From Toxorhynchites rutilus septentrionalis (taxonomy: Eukaryota > Arthropoda > Insecta > Diptera > Culicidae): a DNA stretch of 64,000 nt. The position numbers and the translations under genes were made by a program. Of the stretch, positions 55,879 to 64,000 are shown piece by piece. The stretch spans positions 261,431,598 to 261,495,597 of the forward strand of contig NC_073746.1 in the NCBI RefSeq assembly GCF_029784135.1, in the 5' to 3' direction. A model generated the notes under the pieces. It searched no databases, was not told where the DNA came from, and saw only the letters and a list, made by a program, of their open reading frames with translations. Every line of letters begins with the position of its first letter. Within the stretch, counting starts at the first letter, position 1.

Positions 55879-56066
55879 AGGCTGATTTAGACGATGCCAG
55901 TCAGCGCTCTAGTTGAAGTATCCAGTGAATAGAGAACAGACACTCTGTTCAAGTTAGAGGCCAATTACTTGTTCGATACTGGTACAAGTAACTTGAACAG
56001 AGTGTCTGTTCTCTGTTCACTGGATACTTCAACTAGAGCGCTGACTGGCATCGTCTAAATCAGCCT
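55879..56066. mobile_element. Near-perfect palindromic MITE with TTA duplication
   Basis: 188 bp; both ends are AGGCTGATTTAGACGATGCC and the two arms pair over about 78 bp with one mismatch seen (GTGAATAG / GTGAACAG). TTA at 55876-55878 and 56067-56069. It interrupts the third tandem unit. Confidence 0.92.
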
Positions 56067-56780
56067 TTAGTGACGAAACGGCCTCATCTTAGGCGGCGGT
56101 GACACTGGATGCAGAGAAGTGATCGTATGAATTGTATGCAATAGTGAAAGTAAACAACCACATTGAGTTGTATTGGTGTGGTTACATTGCTTCCCCCTTG
56201 CTTCGTTCGAATTCGTCTGTTTCTATCGAACAAAATTGTTTGTTTCTATTCGTACAATCAAATTTTCGTGCGTACTCCTATCCAAAGTAACATTAGCCTT
56301 AGGATTTACTTCTAGGCGACTTGCCAGTGACAAGATAATGTGGGACAATATATGTATATACAGGTAACGTTTACGGAACTAAGTCGGACAATGGATATAT
56401 GGAAAAAAAGGAAGAAAGCGGAAGCGAGATTTTTTATTCAAAGCGAAACAGAGCGGATACAACGTCCCTCCACCGTTCCGTCAACTATTCTCTTAGACTT
56501 ATTTTGCTGACGTCGAAGTAGCCGTTGCCGGTGTATGTGAACGCGCTCCAGAATGGTCTATAGTGATCCGCAACCACGAGGCGATCGACCACTCCGGGGG
56601 ATTTACCGAGTACCGATTTCACCAGGCGATGACAGATTGCTGGAACGCAAGCGCTCGGGCACGAAAGTGTAACCTGAACACGGAGCCACCAAGGCTGTAG
56701 AAATTGCTTTGTTTTAATAAAATACGTTAGTGCGCAGTACTCGGGAATATGCCTCGCCGATCTGGTCACCGTATCACGTT

Positions 56781-57071
56781 GTCCAAGTGATCAGTGAACG
56801 TGTACAGAGGCAATTCGTGCGCTTCGCCCTCCGTAACCTTCCCTAGAACGATCCGGCTAATCTCCCTGATTATGCGGCTCGCTGCCAACTTATAGACCTT
56901 CAGTTACTATCAGCACGAAGAACTCAGACACAGCGGTTGTTCATATTCGACCTTTTAAAAAACAACATCAATTGTTCGGACCTACTTGGAAAAGTTTCGT
57001 TTTACGTTCCTCAACGTCAACTTAGACAACAGCCCATTCAGCAGCTGCCTAAGGGTATTAAACAATGTTAG
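56781..57071 (+). pseudogene. Jockey/CR1-like LINE ORF2 C-terminus
   Basis: Reads VQVISERVQRQFVRFALRNLP, then an in-frame TAG where Trp is usual, then NDPANLPDYAARCQLIDL, LLSARRTQTQRLFIFDLL, LLGKVSFYVPQRQLRQ and a stop. This is the conserved C-terminal region of such LINEs. The 5' part is missing. The 3' UTR runs to a (TAA)n tail at 57166-57193. Confidence 0.75.
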
Positions 57072-57165
57072 TAGCAGTTTCGACTTTAATATGACTAAGA
57101 ATGTTTTTAAAAATCGAATTATGAACGTAGTTTAAGTTTAAGATCTGTGCGACTAGGTCGAAGAT

Positions 57166-57193
57166 TAATAATAATAATAATAATAATAATAAT
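57166..57193 (+). repeat. (TAA)n tract
   Basis: Tail of the preceding LINE and left boundary of the Dong-like element. Confidence 0.9.
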
Positions 57194-57220
57194 TTAAACG
57201 ATTGGTAATAATAAGAAATT

Positions 57221-59524
57221 GTGAAGCCGGCAGAGCTCTCTGATCTTAATGAAAACCGCATCATTGAGATCCTCGACACCCATGTACAACGGTTGAGTGC
57301 TCTATCAAAAAGGTTAAGACGTTATACGGAATGTACGAAAAGGCATGCGGATAATCGTATGTTCAGTATGAACGAAAGGGAGTTCTACAGCCGCATCAAA
57401 AAGAAACGCAATAATTACGATGGTGGTCTTCCTGAGATTGACGAAGTTACCCAGTTTTGGTCAGGCTTATGGGAGGACCCTATTCAACACCGAAGTAACA
57501 GGATGTGGCTGGCAGAAGAAGAGGAATATGGAAACGGACTTGAAGCAATGCCTGCCGTTATGGTAACCGCCCATGATATCAACGAAGCCATTCGATATTC
57601 CAGGAATTGGGCTGCGCCAGGACCAGATTTCGTGCACAATTTCTGGTACAAAAAGTTTTCTTCAACTCATGGGCGAATGGCAGAGTGCTTCAATAAGGTA
57701 TTAGAAAATCCCCAAACAACACCGGAGTTCGTGACCAGGGGAATTACTCATCTGATGCCAAAGGATCAAGACACAGCGAATGCGGCGAAGTACAGGCCAA
57801 TAACATGTCTAACGAGCCTGTACAAGCTACTTACGTCGGTGATTAATAAAAAGATACAAAACCATTGCGAAGTTAACGAAATATTAACAGAAGAACAGAA
57901 AGGCTGTAAACAGAACACGCGGGGCTGCAAAGATCAAGTCGTTATCGATGCAGTCATCGTCGGACAAGCAAGCCGAAACAGAAGGAACCTGAGTACGGCG
58001 TACATTGACTATAAAAAAGCATACGACTCAGTACCGCATACGTACCTGATAAAGGTACTAAAAATGTACAAGATACATGATGGCGTCATCAGGTTTATGG
58101 AACACGCAATGGTAAACTGGAGCACCTCGCTTAGTATCACCGACGGAACAACTATGTTGAGATCCAGAACTCTCAATATTCGCAGGGGAATATTCCAAGG
58201 TGACACATTCAGTCCTTTGTGGTTTTGCCTTGCGATGAACCCCTTGAGCAGAGCACTCAACCGAAGCAGCCATGGCTACCATATCAACAGAACAACGACA
58301 ATAAACCATACCTTCTATATGGACGACTTGAAACTGTTTGCGGAATCAACAGAAGCGCTACATAGTCTTCTACAGTGTGTTAGCGACTTTAGTTCCGATG
58401 TGCGGATGGAACTCGGAATCGAAAAGTGTGAGGCAGTACAGCTCCACCGTGGACGATTGGTGGAGACTGAAGGATTCCGCATTAACGAGAGTGAAGTGAT
58501 TCAAGATTTGGTGGAAGGCGAATCCTATAAGTACCTGGGATTTCTGCAATTGAAAGGAATTTGTCACACAAAAATCAAGAAGGAACTCCAGGAACAATTC
58601 TTGATCAGAATCAACCAGGTTTTGAAAACAAACCTCTGCGGCGGCAAAAAAATCAAAGCCGTCAATACGTTTGCCGTTCCTTTACTCGCGTACAGTTTCG
58701 GGGTGCTGAAGTGGACGAAAACCGATTTAGAAACAATAGAAAGAGTAATGAGAGTGACGTTCACAAAGCACCGTATGCACCATCCAAAGTCGTCCATAGA
58801 AAGATTCACCTTGCCACGTGTTGAAGGAGGAAGAGATGTCACTGACATTAGAGCGCATTGAAGTTCCCAGATCCAGCAGTTGCGGAGTTACTTCGTGGAA
58901 AGTCAGACCCGTCACGATATCTATCGCGCTGTCTGTGAAACGGACCGTGGATTCAGTGCCCTGCATCTGGCGCAGGAGCAGTACGAACTTAGCTGCAATT
59001 TGCAGACCATACAAGAAAAAATAACATCATGGAAGCAAAAGGAACTTTATGGGACACACCCCCATCGTTTAGAGCAAGCGCATATCGACAAAGTATTATC
59101 GAACACGTGGCTGGTGCGAGGTGAACTCTTTTCTGAAACAGAAGGGTTTATGGTAGCCATCCAGGACCGGATAATAGCGACTAAAAACTACCGGAAGTAC
59201 ATCTTGCACGAAAACGTTGTTGACTGTTGCAGAAAGTGCAATAAAGTAGGAGAGACGATTGAACACGTCATAGCCGGCTGTGGAGCGCTAGCCGAATCAG
59301 CTTATCTCAATCGTCACAACTCGGTTGCCAAGATTGTTCATCAACAGCTAGCATCAAAACGCAGCTTGGTAAATCAGTTGGTACCCTACTACAAGTATAT
59401 TCCGGATCCGGTTTTGGAAAATAGCTGCTACAAGTTGTACTGGGATCGCGAGATTATTACGGATGTTCGAATACCAGCTAATCGCCCTGATATTGTGGTC
59501 TACGATAAAAAGACGGGTGGGTAA
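57221..59524 (+). pseudogene. Dong/R4-like RT plus endonuclease first half
   Basis: The frame is open from before 57221 to an in-frame TGA at 58859-58861, and continues to 59524. Blocks: RNWAAPGPDFVHNFWYKKF, KYRPITCLTSLYKLL, TAYIDYKKAYDSVPH, GIFQGDTFSPLWF, FYMDDLKLF (catalytic), YKYLGFLQ, then CRKCNKVGETIEHVIAGC zinc motif and NRPDIVVYDK, the start of the PD-(D/E)xK endonuclease that replaces an apurinic endonuclease in this clade. The final codons KTGG and the stop come from the inserted DNA. Confidence 0.85.
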
Positions 59525-59679
59525 TGTCGGGGACATAACCGGAGTGACGTAGGACTATACAAAGGGGACAGCTTTTGCTAAATATATATTTTAAATATAT
59601 TGTTTCATTTTCTTCTCCTACGTGAATACCTACCTATCTACCTGAAAAATGGATTAGCTTACTTTATGAACATGTTGGG

Positions 59680-59695
59680 GGTTCTGAAAAGAACC
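59680..59695 (-). terminator. Histone-type 3' stem-loop (orphan)
   Basis: The minus strand reads GGTTCTTTTCAGAACC, which fits the histone mRNA stem-loop. No histone coding sequence is recognisable upstream of it (59700-60400). Confidence 0.65.
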
Positions 59696-60456
59696 TTTGG
59701 TGTTGTGTTTTTGCGTTTTTTTTACAAACATGATCTTGATTTTTTTTTCTGAAGGCCTTGTACTTATTAAATGTTCAACGTCGGGCATCGTTCGGCGTAT
59801 ACACATACCGTACAATCAAAATGATGGCTGTGATAGGGAATGCATAGGTGGTCATCAGCTCGTTCACTATCATATATTTCACTATTGAGCATATTATCGT
59901 ACCTTAAACTGTGGTTTCGGAAACGAATGAATTGTAAGATTTTCCGCAAACAAAATAAATAAAAATGAAACAGAACTGAGGTTTTGGAGACGATCTCTAC
60001 GATCTGTCGAGAAATAAACGAGCTATAAGCGTTCTGAAAAACCAACAGTAAATACAGGGACGGATGACCTTCGGATTAAAGTCCTTTAAAATAAGAACAG
60101 AACAACAGGAAATACATAGCTTATCATGTTGCTCCTTAGTTATTTTTCTATACAATCCAGATATAACGTCCGTCAATTTTCAACATCAGTTATCAACCAA
60201 AGAAAGCAGTTCTTGCTACCGAGAAATTTGGTTAATGCCATCCTGCATACAATGTGTTGTAATTTGAAGCCACTTTTAATTCGGAAACCATGTATGGGTT
60301 TGTGAAAACTGAATGATCAATTTAAAAGACCTCAGCCACCAATAAGCTCAAGAACAAGCATAAACAAAATGAATCGGTTTATATTATATGTCATATTATG
60401 TCACTTTAGAATGTATTGTGAAAAACTTTTAATAACTCTCCTTTGAAAGGTTTAAT

Positions 60457-60870
60457 GGCCCTGAAAAGCGCCGTGCTGGCTTTGCCACCAAAGCAGTCTG
60501 TATAAACAAACTTTTTCTTTCTTCTACCTGCTGCCGTTTTGCGATTGCGTTTGCCACTCGCTGAAATTAGTTGTTGCCTTGATGAGCGCCGAACCGAAGC
60601 TGCTCTGTTCTGAATGCGTGTTTTCTGATTGTCGTGAGCAGCTTTGCAAGCCAACTCGAGCACTACGGCGGCCGCAATTCTATAACCGATATTAGGTATA
60701 CTGGTGCTCCGGCACCAATCCGTTGATGCGATGTGATGTGAAACGATGCCATACAACCACAATGATTTACGGTTTGAAAGAGAATGATATATTTTTCAGC
60801 GAGTCCGCGCGTTTTGTACTTTGGCGGCGCACGCTCACAGGATAGAGACAAATCGGCAGACTCAGCCAAA
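60457..60870 (-). pseudogene. Histone H2A pseudogene 1
   Basis: The minus strand reads RIGAGAPVYLISVIEL and, after a frameshift, LELACKAAHDNQKTRI, corresponding to the middle of H2A. The N-terminal part is scrambled. It ends at a stem-loop GGCGCTTTTCAGGGCC (60457-60472) with one mispair. Arranged divergently from the H2B pseudogene, as in functional insect histone units. Confidence 0.8.
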
Positions 60871-60969
60871 GGGGCGAGTCCAACGAGACGAACGAATGAG
60901 CGTTAAAAGGCAGCGATGGCAAAAAAATACATTCATTACGATTTGTTCGCTCGTTGGAATCACGAAGGT

Positions 60970-61384
60970 ACCGAAGACTAGTGGAATAATGGAAAAGCCG
61001 CCAAAAAGTTCGGCACGGCGCAGAAGAATATCTCGGAAACCGACAAGAGGGAGGAGAAGGAATCATATGCTATCTACATCATAAGGTGCTGAATCAGGAT
61101 CATTCCGACACCGGTTTCTCATCGAAGGCGATGAGCGTCATGAGCTTCGTCAATGCATCTTTGAGCGTATCGTAGCGGAAGCCCCGGGTCTGACCCACTA
61201 CAATAAGCGGTTCATCATTACGGCGTGGGAAATTCGGATCGCAATCAGTCTGTTGCTGCCCGGTGAACTTGCATGCGGTTTCCGAAAGTACCAAAGCGGT
61301 GAAGAAGTATACCAGCTCCAAATAAAGAGCGTTTTCCGACTGCTGATTCGGAAGCAAACACTAAAAAGGGTCCTTTTCAGGACC
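60970..61384 (+). pseudogene. Histone H2B pseudogene
   Basis: Reads VPKTSG, then in shifted frames [74 protein letters not shown] and the C-terminal [10 protein letters not shown]. At least three frameshifts. The stem-loop GGTCCTTTTCAGGACC follows at about 61369-61384, perfectly paired. Confidence 0.88.
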
Positions 61385-61489
61385 ACAAAATCATCTTTAA
61401 TCTTAAGAGTTTATTGTTTTGTTATCACTCGATATACCCATCTTGTTCGGTAAACCTTCCTGTTTAGCGATTGCGTTTGCCACTCGCCA

Positions 61490-61700
61490 CAGGATTCACA
61501 GTTGGAAAATTTCTTCCCATCCAGCTTGAGACATGTTGTACAGTAAATTACATTTAATGCGATATGCCGAAGCACCACTCAGTGTCGCATTGGAGGCGAT
61601 TTTAACCTGTAATTGAACTTTAGCGATGACAGTGGTACAGCTTTCACAGTTGGAAAATTTCTTCCCATCCAGCTTGGGACATGTTGGGTCATAACTTGGA
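61490..61700 (+). repeat. About 150-bp direct repeat
   Basis: TTCACAGTTGGAAAATTTCT and the following CCCATCCAGCTTGRGACATG occur at about 61497 and 61646. Confidence 0.75.
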
Positions 61701-62012
61701 CCCCGAACTCCATGTTTACAAAAATGTCCAACTAAATATGTTGCATTACAGGTCCGTCCAATTAGCTAAATGTCGAACTAAATGTAAATTAATGTACTTT
61801 CAATCTGGAAGCAATTTAAGAATTGGTGAAAATTGAATAATCGAGAAAGTCTCCAACCATCAATAAGCTCAGAACAACTGCCAAATTCACATACTCATCA
61901 TATTCTGGCAAACAAATTATGAAAAAATCAATTTGTGTTTTATTATTATTTTGGATAATATTTTAGAATGCATTGAACTGTATTTCGTAAACTCTTTTTT
62001 GAAAGGTTTAAT

Positions 62013-62486
62013 GGCCCTGATAAGCGCCGTGTTTTATGGAATGGTTCCAATTTTGAAAACTTAGTACTCGTGGTTTTGAAAAAAACCATTTCGAACGCCG
62101 CATTGTTCTGGATTTGCCACCAAAGCAGTTTGTATAAAGAACAAACTTTTTTCTTCTGCTACCTGATGCCGTTTTGCGATTGCGTTTGCCACTCGCCACT
62201 CGCTGCAACTGCCTGTTGTCTTGATGTCCACCGAACCGAATGTGGTCTGTTCCGAATGCTGGTTTTCTTATCGTCGCGAGCAGCTTTGCCAGTCATCTCG
62301 ATCAGTTCGGCGGCCGATATTATATAACGCCGGCTAGGTGGACTGGTGCACTGGTACTAACATGCTCGGCCTAGCTACCCTTGCGAAGCAATTGGCGGAT
62401 ACACCTACGGGAAACTGGAGACCAACACTGTTCGAGCGGGATTTTGCCTTTCCCTTCACTTTTCCTCCTTTGCCATGTCCAGACAT
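62013..62486 (-). pseudogene. Histone H2A pseudogene 2
   Basis: Starts at ATG 62486-62484 and reads [19 protein letters not shown] then GLQFPVG. A frameshift follows, then IRQLLRKG with a stop, APVHLAGV, and after another shift ELIEMTGKAARDDKKTSI. The 3' stem-loop GGCGCTTATCAGGGCC is at 62013-62028. The C-terminal third has been replaced by unrelated sequence shared with pseudogene 1 (SGKRNRKTA), so both derive from the same rearranged ancestor. Confidence 0.88.
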
Positions 62487-63002
62487 GGCTGCTTGTGTTG
62501 GTTTGTTGATGTGATGTGATGCGAACCGATGTGGTGTACGGTTTGGATGAGAATGATCGTTACGGCAGCGGAGCGGGGATTTTTAAGCTGACTGGCTGGC
62601 TCGAGAATTACGCATGTGTGAGACTGCGACCAATGTTTCGTTCATATTTTTTCTTTTTCCTTTCCAATCGTGCTTCGTTATATTTCGCTGCTGCTCTGGT
62701 TGCCCGTTTTGGTCGGTACGATTTGAGGAGCCCAAAATGGACCAATCAAAAATGGGCACATAGTGCATTTGGACAATGGTTGATATTTCACAATTATTCA
62801 ATTATTTATCTCAAGAAAAATGAAATGTTATTCGTTATGATAGATGCGTAGATATATTTCCTATCAATTGATGCAAAAACCTTTGCGATCTATTGAGAAA
62901 TGCTCGAGTTATAAGCGTTCCAAATCTTGCATTTTTTCCTACTTGTTCAGTGCCTAGATTTTCATTTCACACCCTATATCTTCCGGTTAGACGTAGTCCT
63001 AC

Positions 63003-63304
63003 GTCAAAATAAGAAAGAAGTGCTGATAATAGACATTGCAATACCGTTAGACCACAATCTACAATCTACGTTTGCTGCCAAGATAACCAAGTATCACGAC
63101 TTGGCAGAAGAACTAAAACAAATGTGGCATTTGAAAGGCATCCGTATTATACCAGTAGTGATCTCTGCTACTGGTTTAGTTCCACACTCTCTCACGCAGT
63201 CATTGGAGGAGCTGCAAGTAACAGAGCAGCTTGCGGATATGCAGAAAGCGGTGATTCTTGGAACGTGTAACATAGTGCGACGGTTCCTGAATCACCATAA
63301 TTAG
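63003..63304 (+). pseudogene. Dong/R4-like endonuclease second half
   Basis: Reads KKEVLIIDIAIPLDHNLQ, KITKYHDLAEELKQMW and IIPVVISATGLVPHSL to a stop at 63302-63304. This is the catalytic end of the restriction-like endonuclease and continues the domain interrupted at about 59510. Confidence 0.8.
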
Positions 63305-63449
63305 AACACGATGATTGTGCAGACACTATTACAAAGAGAAAAAAAAAGAAAAAAAAAAAAGATACCACAGAGCCTAATCCCCCTTTGGCATTTAAGAAGC
63401 CCGGGGGTAGGTGAATATTCCAGCTCAATGCTGAGAAGTGCCATAACTC

Positions 63450-63471
63450 ATAATAATAATAATAATAATAA
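63450..63471 (+). repeat. (TAA)n tract at LINE 3' end
   Basis: Seven TAA units end the Dong-like element and precede new sequence. Confidence 0.9.
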
Positions 63472-64000
63472 GGTTAGTTAAGCCTGGTGCACGTGTCTCG
63501 TAGTTCCCATTGCGACCTTCAGCCTCTGCCCAGGAACTCCGATCCCTACCTTCACGAGGTACTAGCTGAGATGCGAGCAACCCTTGGAAAGATCGGGTAA
63601 CCAACCCCGGTGGGACCTTGGGTCGTATGCAAACAGGGAAGGGGGATTAGTGTAGCGTCTGTTCTCCATGTTAGGAGCGGCCCACAACAGCGTCTGTATT
63701 CCAGGTTAGGAACGGCTGAGATACCGTCCTTCAGGCAGGTTGAGGACTCTAAGAAGCAACCTGTGCCATCCTGTGTTTTCCCGGGAAAAGGAAAACTACC
63801 AATAATGCAATTGAGAAATCGGAGAATTATAGTAATGCGATCGCCTGAGGAGGGCCCCTGGACTGGAGCTGGTCCTGGAACGGGCGTACATGCGAGCGGC
63901 CAGCGGCTAGAGGAATTGGTGCAAGAGCGGACCCCTAGTCATCGGGCTCAGCCCGTAAACCGAACGCTAAACAGAACCCGCAGCACAAGAAATCACAATG
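63472..64000 (+). mobile_element. Probable LINE 5' end running off the window
   Basis: GC-richer sequence directly after the TAA tract. A 5' UTR-like part contains a near-repeat (GTGTAGCGTCTGTTCTCCATGTTAGG / ACAGCGTCTGTATTCCAGGTTAGG), then an ATG at 63805 opens a frame to the window end (MQLRNRRIIVMRSPEEGPW...), rich in Arg and Thr. It could be the 5' end of another Dong-like copy placed head-to-tail, but no domain is reached, so this is tentative. Confidence 0.4.

Larger units (their letters stand above)
55133..56323 (+). mobile_element. Composite CAAGGCGC element upstream of SERINC
   Basis: The tandem array and a 3' part ending CTTCTAGGCGACTTG together form one insertion: left CAAGGCGCGTAGAAGTATAT, right end reverse complement CAAGTCGCCTAGAAGTAAAT. 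CCAGT flanks it (55128-55132, 56324-56328). The uninterrupted flank CAGCAACCAGTGACAAG is present at 50577-50593. It lies about 175 bp upstream of the SERINC ATG. Confidence 0.7.
59525..62995. other. 3.4-kb insert with decayed histone genes
   Basis: Lies between NRPDIVVYDK (ends about 59510) and KKEVLIIDIAIP (about 63005) of the same endonuclease domain. GACGTAGGACTA near the left edge (59545) and GACGTAGTCCTACGTC at the right edge (about 62993-63006) are related motifs. Inside are two H2A and one H2B pseudogenes and four histone-type 3' stem-loops. Exact borders and any target duplication are uncertain. Confidence 0.65.
57195..63449 (+). mobile_element. Dong/R4-like LINE, split by a 3.4-kb insert
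   Basis: RT, CCHC and the first half of a restriction-like endonuclease are at 57221-59520; the second half is at about 63003-63304. TAA repeats bound the element on both sides. Dong elements are known to insert into TAA repeats. It is 5'-truncated: no start region is visible before the RT. Confidence 0.75.

Noticed and set aside
60821..61084. Arg-rich open frame of 87 codons
   Set aside because: Out-of-frame reading of the H2B pseudogene and its divergent promoter.

Overview
The window is nuclear DNA of a dipteran insect, most likely an Aedes-type mosquito. Three conserved insect genes with short GT-AG introns sit in AT-rich DNA packed with mosquito-style transposable elements: I-clade (MosquI-like) LINEs, DD37E mariners, a copia element, a tRNA-Trp-primed Ty3/gypsy element, hAT and pogo-like DNA transposons, a Helitron-like element, a tRNA SINE and many MITEs. 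Species is an inference. No bacterial, CRISPR or virus-derived locus was seen.

Host genes. (1) N-alpha-acetyltransferase 50 (NAA50/san), minus strand, 8724-9481, two exons. (2) Mitochondrial glutamyl-tRNA synthetase (EARS2), plus strand, 20639-22341, three exons. (3) A SERINC/TMS1 membrane protein, minus strand, whose four exons lie at 54918-54953, 53750-54764, 22894-23050 and 22692-22830. The last two SERINC exons are separated from the first two by an intron of about 30.7 kb that holds most of the transposons in the window. EARS2 and SERINC are convergent, with stop codons about 350 bp apart.

Layout. 1-2 kb: 3' part of a MosquI-like LINE. 2-8.6 kb: repeats, including a 1.3 kb foldback structure. 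8.7-9.5 kb: NAA50. 9.5-19.5 kb: MITE, SINE, a broken Tc1/mariner transposase and a 3.2 kb defective copia with nearly identical LTRs. 19.56-20.60 kb: three stacked insertions of a CAAGGCGC-ended element with 8-bp target duplications, the last ending about 30 bp before the EARS2 ATG. 20.6-22.8 kb: EARS2 and the SERINC 3' exons. 23-53.7 kb (SERINC intron): complete gypsy element with an apparent -1 frameshift site, hAT with an internal satellite, Helitron-like element, an intact DD37E mariner inside a pogo-like element, a full-length 6.07 kb MosquI-like LINE with its target duplication, remains of DD34D mariner and Tigger/pogo transposases, and a second, broken DD37E mariner in another pogo-like element. 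53.75-55 kb: SERINC 5' exons. 55.1-56.3 kb: tandem array of the CAAGGCGC repeat, about 175 bp upstream of the SERINC ATG. 56.8-64 kb: LINE remains, chiefly a Dong/R4-like element in a TAA repeat whose endonuclease domain is split by about 3.4 kb carrying decayed histone H2A and H2B genes with histone 3' stem-loops. A further LINE 5' end runs off the right edge.

The host genes are unrelated housekeeping genes. The most unusual points are the insertions stacked on the EARS2 leader, the repeat-borne signal-peptide-like reading frame, the histone remains inside a LINE, and the nested insertions whose empty sites can be read from other copies within the same window.
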